From Phytopseudomonas flavescens (GTDB lineage Bacteria > Pseudomonadota > Gammaproteobacteria > Pseudomonadales > Pseudomonadaceae): a stretch of DNA of 64,000 bases. The notes under the pieces are model-generated. The model searched no databases and was not told where the DNA came from. It saw only the letters and a program-made list of their open reading frames with translations. How positions within the stretch are numbered: the first letter of the stretch is position 1; every line of letters starts with the position of its first letter. Position numbers and translations under genes: made by a program. The stretch is from contig NZ_FNDG01000005.1 in the NCBI RefSeq assembly GCF_900100535.1, positions 268,983-332,982 of the forward strand, in the 5' to 3' direction. Below are positions 26,902 to 35,297 of the stretch, piece after piece.

Positions 26902-29004
26902 TCAGAAAAAGTACCTGACCGAGGCCCCCAGCGTGGTGGACGGCTGCGGCACGATCACCAGGCCGGCCGTGGTGCCGTAGGCCACTTCGCTGCCGTAGCG
27001 GTGCGGCTGGAAGGTGCCATACAGGCTGAACTGGTAGTCGCTGTAGTCATAACTGGCACGCAGGTCATAGCGGGTATAGGGCGGCATCTGTTTTTTTTCA
27101 GTGCCCACGTAGTAGGGAATGCCCGCCAGGTGGTAGACGTCAGCGTTGAGTGTCAGTTGCCCCGCCATGAACGCATCGCGGTGCTGCACACCGGCCTTGT
27201 AGGTGTGCTCGGGCACCACCAGCCGGTCACCGGTGCCGCGCGGCGGGTTTTCGATCAGCGCATCGAGGATCCGTCCGTAGCTGGCGTAGGTGCTCAGCGT
27301 GGTCGTGGCCTGGTAATTGAAGCTGGTCTCCACGCCCTTGCGGGTGGTGTCACTGACCTGCTCATAGACACCTGGCGAAACTTGCAGTGTCTCGCTGTCG
27401 TTCTGGATGTAATAGAACTCGGTGGTGCTGGAGAAACGCTCGGCGGGGCGTACGGTGAAGCCGATGTCATAGGATGTCACCTTGCTCGGGCGGACACTGC
27501 CGTTGACTCGACCGCCCGTATCGCTCGGCACCAGCGCGCTGCCGCTACCGGAGCTGATGTACTCCGCTGCCGGCGAGCGGAAACCCTGGGCGGCGTTGCT
27601 GAATACTTCGAGCTGCTCGACAGGCGTCCACACCAGGCCGAGTTTCGGCGTGGTGACCGAGCTGTGATAGCCGGTATCGGCGTTGCGGAACTTGCGGTTG
27701 CCGATGTCGTAGTCGAAGCGGTCATAGCGGATGCCGCCCAGCACCTTCAACGAGTCGACCGGTTTGTACTGGGCCTGGGCGAACACGCCGTAGGTGAGCA
27801 GGTCCATGTCGAAGTCATAGTAGTAACTCTGCGTCGGCTCGAAGTTGCGGTATTGCTGGCGGTACGCATCACCCTTGTCACGTCGAACCTCGGTGCCGAG
27901 CATCAGTGACGCCGAATCTCCGTAGACGAAGTTGTAGGCCAGGCGGCCGCCGTAGATGTCGCGATCGTCCTTGCCGTAGTTGTGGGTGTTGGCGCCGTTG
28001 GCGATGGCGCGCACGCGCTTGAAGTCCTCGAAGTAGGCGGTGTAGTACAGCCCTGCTTCGCCCTCCGCCGGGGCTCGGTTGAGCACATAGGTATTGCGCT
28101 TGGCGTTGCCGAAACCGTAGAGGTTGTCGGTGTCGCGGCGGCTGAGGGTGCCGGCGCGAAGCGCGGGCAGGTTCAGGTAGCCATCGTTCTTGAAGTCCGA
28201 CGCGTAGTGGCTCAAGCGCGCCGAATACCTGGCATCGCCAATGACCCTGGAAAGCTTCCAGAAGTAGTTGTCGCGGTTGGTCTCGGCAGCCTTGCGATAG
28301 CCATTGGTCTTGTAGATGTCGGCGACGAACAGGGACTCGAAGCCTTCATGCTCGCCACTCAGCACCAGGTTGGCGCGGCGCCCATCGAAGCTGGCGATAT
28401 CCAGGCCGATACTCGAGGCCACGTCACCGCCATCGAGCGTCTCGATGCTCACCGAGCCGGCGCGGTTCTGGTCACCATACAGCGCCGACACCGGGCCCTT
28501 GATCACACTGACCCGCTTGATCATCTGCGGCGTCAGCCATTCCAGGAACACCGGGCCGTGACCGGCGCCGCCCTGGCTCGAGGGAATATTCTGCGGCACG
28601 CCGTCGGCGTATACCGCCACGTCTGCCCCATGGGTGCCGTTGGTGGCGAAACCGCGCATGCGAAAGCCATTGCCGGTATCGCCCTGGTCGATGTTGTTGG
28701 CCACCACACCCGGCACGCGACGATAGATGTTGGAGATATCTCGGTCGACATTGAGTGTCTGGATGTCTTCCGCCGACAGGGTGGAAACGGCAGCCGGCAG
28801 GCTTTGCGGGGCATTGCTGACCTTGCTGCGGGTCAGCGACGGGGTGCGCGCCGCTCTCTCCCCATCGCCCACCACCTCGATTGCGCCGAGTTCGGTGAAC
28901 TCTGCCGTCTGCGCCTGTGCCGTCGGCGTCGACGGGCAGGCCACGACGCCAATGGAAAATGCCACGCTGGCAAGCCTCCAACCCTTGTGTGCAGCAGTAG
29001 ACAT
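26902..29004 (-). CDS. TonB-dependent receptor, probably zinc-regulated
   Basis: A 700-residue outer-membrane receptor; the ATG at 29004 directly precedes a signal peptide. The plug domain spans about residues 45-170 (GFRMRGFATNGTHGADVAVY, then VSVIKGPVSALYGDQNRAGS). The beta-barrel ends in the terminal aromatic SVRYFF. It resembles a group of Pseudomonas receptors of around 700 residues, such as PA2911 of P. aeruginosa. A Zur-like operator lies directly upstream, suggesting a role in zinc acquisition rather than iron. The ligand is not known from sequence. Confidence 0.8.
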   Translation of the reverse strand: MSTAAHKGWRLASVAFSIGVVACPSTPTAQAQTAEFTELGAIEVVGDGERAARTPSLTRSKVSNAPQSLPAAVSTLSAEDIQTLNVDRDISNIYRRVPGVVANNIDQGDTGNGFRMRGFATNGTHGADVAVYADGVPQNIPSSQGGAGHGPVFLEWLTPQMIKRVSVIKGPVSALYGDQNRAGSVSIETLDGGDVASSIGLDIASFDGRRANLVLSGEHEGFESLFVADIYKTNGYRKAAETNRDNYFWKLSRVIGDARYSARLSHYASDFKNDGYLNLPALRAGTLSRRDTDNLYGFGNAKRNTYVLNRAPAEGEAGLYYTAYFEDFKRVRAIANGANTHNYGKDDRDIYGGRLAYNFVYGDSASLMLGTEVRRDKGDAYRQQYRNFEPTQSYYYDFDMDLLTYGVFAQAQYKPVDSLKVLGGIRYDRFDYDIGNRKFRNADTGYHSSVTTPKLGLVWTPVEQLEVFSNAAQGFRSPAAEYISSGSGSALVPSDTGGRVNGSVRPSKVTSYDIGFTVRPAERFSSTTEFYYIQNDSETLQVSPGVYEQVSDTTRKGVETSFNYQATTTLSTYASYGRILDALIENPPRGTGDRLVVPEHTYKAGVQHRDAFMAGQLTLNADVYHLAGIPYYVGTEKKQMPPYTRYDLRASYDYSDYQFSLYGTFQPHRYGSEVAYGTTAGLVIVPQPSTTLGASVRYFF

Positions 29005-29013
29005 GACGCTATC

Positions 29014-29049
29014 CCTGTATAAGTTGTTATAACATAACATTTATACAGG
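29014..29049 (-). promoter_or_regulatory. Zur-like operator upstream of the TonB receptor
   Basis: A nested palindrome. The outer arms CCTGTATAA and TTATACAGG (29014-29022 and 29041-29049) enclose GTTGTTATAACATAAC, whose centre GTTATAAC is a perfect palindrome. On the receptor strand it reads GTTATGTTATAAC, like the Zur boxes of gamma-proteobacteria. It sits immediately before the receptor start. Confidence 0.55.
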
Positions 29050-29446
29050 ATTGGCGGATTGCCGGCCAGCCACCTGCCGACCGTACGATCGCACGCGCCA
29101 ACCGGCATCAGTACTTCCGGAGCGCTCGCCGGGCCGGGCGGCATGGCTGATCGCAGGCGAACGAAATCGCCCGGGTATCCCGGGGCAATGGCTGACGGCG
29201 CATCGAGACAGGTATATCTGCGGCAGCTCCGAAGACAGAGGAAATACCCGGCTCGCGGGCTGACGCTTGGCCTGTAGGTATCCAGTGCCCGCCTGCCGTC
29301 GAGGAGCCTCCTGTGGCACACGGTCAGTGCGCTGGTCGCTTGGGGCAGAGCCGTTGCCTGCGCCTTACGCAGCAAACGCCGCTGGTCCCGGCAGCGGCTG
29401 AGTAAGTGTCCGAGCGCGAGACGTCGCTCTTGCCATCAGGATTCCG

Positions 29447-29462
29447 TTTACGTTAGCGTAAA
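29447..29462 (+). promoter_or_regulatory. Palindromic operator upstream of the acyl-CoA ligase
   Basis: TTTACG-TTAG-CGTAAA, a perfect 6-bp dyad about 85 bases before the ligase start. It resembles the operators of MerR-family LiuR-type regulators of branched-chain amino acid and fatty acid catabolism. No such regulator is in the window. Confidence 0.4.
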
Positions 29463-29546
29463 GCTGATAAGGCGCCATCGGCATTTTCCTGAAGCAGCCG
29501 GATGAGCGTCGAACCTCAGAACAATCAGAACATTGAGGATCCGTCC

Positions 29547-31229
29547 ATGACTGCACCCAGCTATTCCTGCGGCTTGCAAAGCAAGCCTCTATTGGCGCTG
29601 ACCATCGGCGCGGCGTTCGATGACACGGTGGCCCGCTTTGCCGGACGCGACGCGTTGATCGTGCGTCACCAGAACACTCGCTATAGCTGGGCTCAGCTCG
29701 CCGAGCAGGTCGAACTCTGCGCGCGAGCCATGATCGCGTTGGGTATACAGGCCGGTGAGCGGGTGGGCATATGGGCGCCAAACTGTGCTCAGTGGAGCAT
29801 CAGCCAATTCGCCAGCGCCAAGGTCGGCGCCATTCTGGTGAACATAAACCCGGCCTACCGCCTCAGTGAGCTGGAGTATGTATTGCGCCAATCCGCTTGC
29901 AGTTGGCTGATCTGCGCGGATGCATTCAAGACCAGCGATTACCACGGCATGCTCGAGGAACTGCTTCCTGAGTTGAGCGGCTGGGCGCCGGGGCAGTTGG
30001 TCAGCGCCAAACTGCCTGAATTGCGAGGCGTCATCAGCCTGGCCGGGAATCCGCCGGCAGGAATGCTGCCATGGAGCCACCTGCCCTCCTTGGGTCATCG
30101 GATCTCGCCGGCTGCTCTGCAGGAACGCCAGGCTGGGCTGCAGTTCGATGATCCGATCAATATCCAGTACACCTCGGGCACCACCGGGTTCCCCAAGGGT
30201 GCCACCTTGAGCCATTACAATATTCTCAATAACGGCTACATGGTCGGGGAAAGTCTGCGCCTCAACGAACAGGACCGTATTGTCATTCCGGTACCGCTTT
30301 ACCACTGCTTCGGTATGGTGATGGGCAACCTGGGCTGCCTGACTCACGGCAGTGCGATGATTTACCCGGCCGCCGCGTTCGACCCCCTGACCACCCTGCA
30401 GGCCGTCGCCGAAGAGCGCGCAACGGTTCTGTATGGCGTACCGACGATGTTCATCGCCGAACTGGGTCTTGAGGAGCGGGCGAGCCTCGATCTGTCGAGC
30501 CTGCGTACCGGCATCATGGCGGGTGCCACCTGCCCGATCGAGGTGATGAGGCAGGTGATTGCCGACCTGCATATGGCCGAGGTCCAGATTGCCTACGGGA
30601 TGACAGAGACCAGCCCGGTCTCGACGCAAACGGCGGCAGACGACGATATCGAAAAACGGGTGAGCAGCGTGGGCCGCACTCAGCCCTACCTGGAGAGCAA
30701 GGTGGTCGATGAACACGGCCGCATCGTTCCGAGGGGGCAGATAGGCGAGCTCTGTACCCGGGGTTACAGCGTGATGCTGGGCTATTGGAACAATCCGCAG
30801 GCCACCGCTGCGGCTCTGGACAGTGCGCGCTGGATGCACACCGGTGACCTGGCAATCATGGACGATGAGGGCTACCTGAGCATCGTGGGGCGCAACAAGG
30901 ACATGATCATTCGTGGAGGTGAGAATGTTTACCCGCGGGAGGTCGAAGAGTTCTTTTTCACCCACCCTGCAGTGGCTGACGTCCAGGTCGTCGGCATTCC
31001 CGATGACAAATACGGCGAAGAGGTGGCGGCCTGGATAAAGCTCCATCCAGGCTGCGAGATCACCGATGAACAGCTGCGCGATCACTGCAAGGGGCGCATC
31101 GCCCATTTCAAGGTACCGCGCTATTTCCTGTTCGTCGCGGACTTCCCCATGACGGTGACAGGCAAGGTACAGAAATTCCGCATGCGCGAAATGACCGTCG
31201 CACAACTGGGCCTGGATCGGCCACGCTGA
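29547..31229 (+). CDS. Fatty-acid/medium-chain acyl-CoA ligase
   Basis: A 560-residue ANL-family acyl-CoA synthetase. The ATG at 29547 (MTAPSYSCG) follows GAGGATCC. Motifs: [13 protein letters not shown] (ATP loop, about residue 210), [29 protein letters not shown] and the catalytic-lysine end [11 protein letters not shown]. It activates fatty or organic acids as CoA thioesters. There is a possible LiuR-type operator upstream. The exact substrate cannot be told. Confidence 0.85.
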   Translation: MTAPSYSCGLQSKPLLALTIGAAFDDTVARFAGRDALIVRHQNTRYSWAQLAEQVELCARAMIALGIQAGERVGIWAPNCAQWSISQFASAKVGAILVNINPAYRLSELEYVLRQSACSWLICADAFKTSDYHGMLEELLPELSGWAPGQLVSAKLPELRGVISLAGNPPAGMLPWSHLPSLGHRISPAALQERQAGLQFDDPINIQYTSGTTGFPKGATLSHYNILNNGYMVGESLRLNEQDRIVIPVPLYHCFGMVMGNLGCLTHGSAMIYPAAAFDPLTTLQAVAEERATVLYGVPTMFIAELGLEERASLDLSSLRTGIMAGATCPIEVMRQVIADLHMAEVQIAYGMTETSPVSTQTAADDDIEKRVSSVGRTQPYLESKVVDEHGRIVPRGQIGELCTRGYSVMLGYWNNPQATAAALDSARWMHTGDLAIMDDEGYLSIVGRNKDMIIRGGENVYPREVEEFFFTHPAVADVQVVGIPDDKYGEEVAAWIKLHPGCEITDEQLRDHCKGRIAHFKVPRYFLFVADFPMTVTGKVQKFRMREMTVAQLGLDRPR

Positions 31230-31366
31230 GGGTTGAACCGCGCTCCCGGTGGCAGGCGTTCTTCGCACTGCCGTGATTGGGGGGCTGCACCTGCCGGCCT
31301 GGCGGCTCCAGCGATCTCGATGCCCACATCGACGTCGCATGGATCGCAGCGATGCACGGTGAAACG

Positions 31367-31404
31367 CAAACACATTAATACATTCGAATGTGTTAATGTG
31401 TTTG
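31367..31404. promoter_or_regulatory. 38-bp palindromic operator before the ene-reductase gene
   Basis: Arms of 19 bases starting CAAACACATTAATACATTC (31367-31385) with their complement ending at 31404. There is one mismatched pair, and the perfect centre is CATTCGAATG. It ends 25 bases before the ene-reductase start. The ArsR-type regulator encoded downstream is the obvious candidate to bind it. Confidence 0.7.
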
Positions 31405-31429
31405 CATTTCCCCCACCCACTGGACACAC

Positions 31430-32554
31430 ATGAATTTTCCCAGCTTGTTTCAGCCGCTGCGTCTTGGCGGCCTGGTACTCAATAACCGTATCGCACTGCC
31501 TCCACTGACCCGCTCGCGCAGTTCGCAGCCCGGCGATATCCCCAACGCGCTGATGGCAGCCTACTATCGCCAGCGCGCTGCAGCCGGCTTCATGGTCACC
31601 GAAGGCTCGCAGATCGAGCCACGGGGCCAGGGTTATGCATGGACGCCCGGCATTTACAGCCCTGAGCAGGTAGAGGGCTGGAAAAAGATCACCGCAGCGG
31701 TGCATGAAGAAGGCGGGGTGATCTTCTGCCAACTCTGGCATGTGGGAGGCATCTCCCATACCAGCCTGCAACCGGATCAGCAGCCCCCGGTGGCGCCTTC
31801 CGCCGTTCTGGCGACAGCGGTCAAGGTGTTTGTCGAAACGGGCCCCCAGACAGGTGCCCTGGTAGCCCCTTCGCTTCCCAGGGCCCTGGCCACGCACGAG
31901 GTGCAGGAGCTGGTCGAGCTGTACCGCAAGGCGGCGGTGAACGCGAAAAGCGCGGGCTTCGACGGCGTGGAACTGCACGCGGCCAACGGCTACCTGATCA
32001 ATCAGTTCATCTCCGAACACACCAACCAGCGCACCGACGCCTATGGCGGCTCCCTGAGCAACCGTCTGCGCTTTCTGCGTGAAGTGGTCGTCGCGGTGGC
32101 TGAGGTGTTCGGCAGCGAGCGTGTGGGTGTCCGATTCGCCCCACTGTTCGAGACCACGCAAGAGGATCGCGTTTATCTCGGGCTGGTCGAAAGCGATCCC
32201 CACGAGACTTACGTGCAGGCGGCAACGCTGTTGAACGACCTTGGAGTGGGCTATCTATCGATCGCCGAAGCCGACTGGGATAACAGCCCGGATCTGCCTG
32301 AGCGTTTTCGCCAAGCGCTACGCGAGAGGTTCTCCGGGCCGATCATGTACTCGGGTTGCTACACGGCAGAAAAGGCCGAACGCATTCTGGAAAAGGGCTA
32401 TGGCGACCTGTTCGGCTTCGGCCGCACTTTCATCGCCAACCCCGACCTGGTTCACCGTATCCGCAACGACCTGCCTCTGAATCCCGTGGAGGCGGCGACG
32501 CTTTACGGCGGTGGGGCGAAGGGCTACATCGACTATCCCCTCGCCACCCACTAA
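31430..32554 (+). CDS. Old Yellow Enzyme family alkene reductase
   Basis: A 374-residue flavoprotein of the OYE/NemA family. The TIM-barrel signature regions are visible: NRIALPPLTRSRS near the N-terminus, CQLWHVGGISH (about residue 103), HAANGYLINQF with the substrate-binding His/Asn pair (about residue 182) and GRTFIANPDL near the C-terminus. FMN-dependent reduction of activated alkenes, maleimides or nitro-compounds with NAD(P)H is the family chemistry. It is followed by an ArsR regulator gene 48 bp downstream and preceded by a large palindromic operator, so it is probably inducible by reactive electrophiles. Confidence 0.9.
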   Translation: MNFPSLFQPLRLGGLVLNNRIALPPLTRSRSSQPGDIPNALMAAYYRQRAAAGFMVTEGSQIEPRGQGYAWTPGIYSPEQVEGWKKITAAVHEEGGVIFCQLWHVGGISHTSLQPDQQPPVAPSAVLATAVKVFVETGPQTGALVAPSLPRALATHEVQELVELYRKAAVNAKSAGFDGVELHAANGYLINQFISEHTNQRTDAYGGSLSNRLRFLREVVVAVAEVFGSERVGVRFAPLFETTQEDRVYLGLVESDPHETYVQAATLLNDLGVGYLSIAEADWDNSPDLPERFRQALRERFSGPIMYSGCYTAEKAERILEKGYGDLFGFGRTFIANPDLVHRIRNDLPLNPVEAATLYGGGAKGYIDYPLATH

Positions 32555-32602
32555 AGTAAGCGCGCCGCACGCGGCGAAACCACTGGATCGAGAAGGACGC
32601 AA

Positions 32603-32950
32603 ATGATGGAGTTGAACGATGTATTGAAGATCCTCTCGAGCCCCACCCGGCGGGCGGTGCTCACTTGGCTGAAGGATCCTCACACGTCATTCGAGGGGTT
32701 CACGCAACTCTATGATTTCAGCACCTATGGCGTTTGCGCGAGCCTGATCCAGGAAAAGGCCGGCCTCTCCCAGCCGGCCACCTCGCTGTGTCTCAAAGCG
32801 CTTCATGACATGGGCTTCGTGACGGCCAGCAAGGTAGGCAAATGGACCTACTACCAGCGCAATGAAGAGCATCTGACCGCCGCGATGGCGGCGCTGCTGC
32901 ATGACCTGGACGTGGATGCCATGGCAGCCTCCCTGCTCCCGCCCCGCTGA
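32603..32950 (+). CDS. ArsR/SmtB-family repressor
   Basis: A 115-residue winged-helix protein. The pattern VLKILSSPTRRAVLTWL, then GLSQPATSLCLKALHDMGFV and WTYYQRNEE, is typical of ArsR regulators. The metal-binding CVC motif is absent; single Cys residues are at about positions 41 and 57. It may therefore sense thiol-reactive compounds rather than metals. It probably regulates the upstream alkene reductase with which it appears cotranscribed. Confidence 0.82.
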   Translation: MMELNDVLKILSSPTRRAVLTWLKDPHTSFEGFTQLYDFSTYGVCASLIQEKAGLSQPATSLCLKALHDMGFVTASKVGKWTYYQRNEEHLTAAMAALLHDLDVDAMAASLLPPR

Positions 32951-33538
32951 GCCTGCGGTACCTGCCAGGGCGCATGTCGACACAGGCAGACGCCCACGCC
33001 GATGCAGTCGATGACTTCCCGACGGTTTTGCAGTCTGGGCCGTGAGTGGGTTCAGACCGCCGGCGGGCCCGGGGCCTCTCCTGCAGCGTCGACCAGCGCA
33101 GGGAGTCGCTAGGCGAAATAAGAATGGCGGGCTTGCGAATGGCCGAGGATCAAGGATCGGTCGGTCTTCGCGCGGCCTTCTTCCCGTTCAGTCAGCGCGT
33201 CCTGGTCTGCGCCAGGGTTGCCTGGCGGTGGCGTCCAGTCGGCGCGATGCTTTTTCGCATAGGCCCCATCTGCCCGCGGTTTCGCTTCGGAGGCGGCTGC
33301 GTCGAACTCGGAAGCAGGGCTCTGGCCAGTGTCAGGCTGCCGGTGGAAGGCCCCTGATCAGGGGCTTTCGGGCCGTTGCCGTGTTCGGTCGTCATGACGG
33401 ATATCCCGTGCCGGCGCAGACCACCCACGCCGACAGTTCTGAAGGGTACCAGCGCTGCGCGCTGGTACCCTGGCGAGGCCGCTGACTCGACGCAGACGCC
33501 CTCCGTGCAGCGAATCGCTGCCGCCTCGGCATTGGCGT
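32951..33538. other. Intergenic boundary between core genes and the type III island
   Basis: About 590 bp without a convincing gene. It holds two hairpins: 33347-33368 (11-bp stem with one mismatch around GCCCCTGATCAGGGGC) and 33444-33470 (perfect 12-bp stem GGGTACCAGCGC, loop TGC). The second lies 68 bp after the candidate effector stop and may end its transcript. No tRNA or integrase remnant was seen. Confidence 0.6.
33444..33470 (-). terminator. Perfect 12-bp hairpin after the candidate effector
   Basis: Stem GGGTACCAGCGC/GCGCTGGTACCC with a TGC loop and no T-run. The position downstream of the minus-strand candidate effector suggests a terminator or an RNA-stabilising structure. Confidence 0.5.
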
Positions 33539-34582
33539 CTAGGCGGAGGACTTGCTCGCTTCATCGTCGAAAATGCCCCCCGCGAACCCGGCCTGATGCG
33601 ACAGTTCACCGGGGGGCACGTAGGTGCCGGACTGGTTGTCGTAGCGGATGACCTTGCCTGCGGCGAACTCGACGCGCCCTGCATACATGACCTGCAGCGC
33701 CCTTCCCGCCAGCTGGAAATGCGCATTCTGACCATTGACGGCGTTGCCCACGCGGAGGGTGCCGTCGAGCAGCCTCACGAAGATGAACGCGCCGTCCAAC
33801 CTGTCGTCGGCATTGCCATTGCGAACCCAGCTTCCGTCCCTGGCCTGGCTGGCGACGATGGCACCGGGCAGCGGCCGCCCATTGGCGCCATGCAGTTGCA
33901 GCGTTTTCTCGGCCAGCTTGATCTCCACCGCACCCACACCGCCCGGCAACCCCTGCGCACGCTGTATCGCCTCGCGTTTGAGGTCGATACGGGTGATTTC
34001 ACGCCTGGAAGGGTCACCCTCCTCGAGACCGGCGGACGAGAAGGTTCGCTTTACCCCGGCGCAAGCCAGCCCCGTCGCTACGCTGTGCTCGATGCCGGTC
34101 TGGACCAGGGAGGTGCGGCGTGCGCCTTCGGGTGCCGCCTGCCGTTGGGGTGTCGACAAGGCGGCCTGCGGCGGCGAATCCGGCTCCAGGTCCTGGACAC
34201 GGGCCAGCGGCTCTCGCTGCGCATCGAGCACCGCCAGTTCGGTTCCACGGCCTGCCCGATCACGCCGGAATTCGACATGCTGCGCGCCATGCAGAATCTG
34301 CGCAAACTCGAGATGCCCACCCTGCTCGTTGGTTTCGGCCTTGATCACGGGAACCGTGGCATCACCAGCCAAGGCGCGCTGTGCCCGCTCGAGCAGCTCG
34401 CGGTGCTGCTGCGGCAGCAAGGCCATGCGCTCGACGAGGGTGGGAATGGAAAACGTCGTTTCGTGGCGTCCACAGATATGCGCCGCGACCGTCAACCGCT
34501 CGGGTGCCGTGGCGCGCTCCTGTGCTGGGGCGGACATAGCGGCTGCGCCTGCCTTGGTGGCGGGGTCCAGACGGGGAATCAC
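33539..34582 (-). CDS. Candidate type III effector, unrecognised family
   Basis: A 347-residue protein I cannot place in a family. The start is taken as GTG 34582: the hrp box at 34632-34660 lies inside the longer open frame, so translation must begin after it, and AGGAGG lies ten bases before this GTG. The N-terminal half is Ala/Glu/Arg-rich and probably partly disordered. The C-terminal quarter has a beta-rich look with GRVEFAAGKVIRYDNQSGTY, a motif type seen near the end of several large bacterial effector or toxin proteins. HrpL control plus position beside shcM-hopM1 make it a secreted effector candidate. It occupies the outer end of the island. Confidence 0.6.
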   Translation of the reverse strand: MIPRLDPATKAGAAAMSAPAQERATAPERLTVAAHICGRHETTFSIPTLVERMALLPQQHRELLERAQRALAGDATVPVIKAETNEQGGHLEFAQILHGAQHVEFRRDRAGRGTELAVLDAQREPLARVQDLEPDSPPQAALSTPQRQAAPEGARRTSLVQTGIEHSVATGLACAGVKRTFSSAGLEEGDPSRREITRIDLKREAIQRAQGLPGGVGAVEIKLAEKTLQLHGANGRPLPGAIVASQARDGSWVRNGNADDRLDGAFIFVRLLDGTLRVGNAVNGQNAHFQLAGRALQVMYAGRVEFAAGKVIRYDNQSGTYVPPGELSHQAGFAGGIFDDEASKSSA

Positions 34583-34631
34583 CTGATCGATACCTCCTGT
34601 GGCGAGGGCCGAGCGCCCTGACTGAGCCCAC

Positions 34632-34660
34632 TGGGTGGCCGGCCGGCACCGACCGGTTCC
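34632..34660 (-). promoter_or_regulatory. hrp box for the candidate effector
   Basis: GGAACC-N16-CCACCCA on the minus strand, 49 bases before the GTG start of the candidate effector. An exact match to the HrpL-dependent promoter consensus GGAACC-N15/16-CCACNNA. Confidence 0.85.
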
Positions 34661-34720
34661 ATCGCCTGGCTCTCCCGGCGACGCGTGGGGAAACAGGTCA
34701 CAGGGCGATGACAGCGGCAT

Positions 34721-34748
34721 GGAACCGGCCCGGGGCAATCACCACTCA
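34721..34748 (+). promoter_or_regulatory. hrp box for shcM-hopM1
   Basis: GGAACC-N15-CCACTCA on the plus strand, 69 bases before the shcM start. It is arranged back to back with the minus-strand box of the candidate effector, 60 bp away. Confidence 0.88.
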
Positions 34749-34817
34749 CCTTGCGAACCTCACCGGCGCGACGCGACCCGCCGCGCCCCACCCCCGCGTC
34801 AATGGAGAACAATAATC

Positions 34818-35297
34818 ATGGCCGTACCTCATCAGTACCGCCAGTTGCTGGACGAAATCCAGCAGCTGACTCTCGTGCCTGAAGCCCTGCTGTCCCCTGA
34901 GCTGACCCACCTGAACGTGAGGGGCGTGGACTTTTCCCTGTACCCGGTCGGCGACCAGGGTCAAGAGCACGTGGTCACCCATTGCGACCTCGGCGCCCTG
35001 CCTGATAAAGCCAGAGAGGAGGCAATGCTTCGTTTGCTCGATACCAACTTCCAACTGGTGAACGCCGCAAAACCCGTAACGTTCTGCCGCAATGAGCACA
35101 GTGGTCACATGATGTTGAGCATGGCACAACCGCTCTCGAGCCTTACAGGCCAGTCGATTCTCGATCAAATGGGAACGCTCGCGGATTACGCACTGGTTTG
35201 GCGACAAACCTTTTTCCTTGATAAAGCAGCGCCAAAACCTCAGCCGTCCAGCACCGCTCAACTGCCGCGAACCTTCAGCGCCACGAGGGCTTTCTAA
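34818..35297 (+). CDS. shcM: CesT-family effector chaperone, ShcM-like
   Basis: A 159-residue small acidic protein with the size and alternating pattern of class I type III chaperones (MAVPHQYRQLLDEIQQLTLV, then FSLYPVGDQGQ and LLDTNFQLVNA). Its stop overlaps the hopM1 start as TAATG, the usual pairing of chaperone and effector. It is expected to bind the N-terminal part of HopM1 and keep it competent for secretion. The start at ATG 34818 follows GGAGAAC. Composition is lower in GC than the flanking hrp genes, as is hopM1. Confidence 0.78.
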   Translation: MAVPHQYRQLLDEIQQLTLVPEALLSPELTHLNVRGVDFSLYPVGDQGQEHVVTHCDLGALPDKAREEAMLRLLDTNFQLVNAAKPVTFCRNEHSGHMMLSMAQPLSSLTGQSILDQMGTLADYALVWRQTFFLDKAAPKPQPSSTAQLPRTFSATRAF

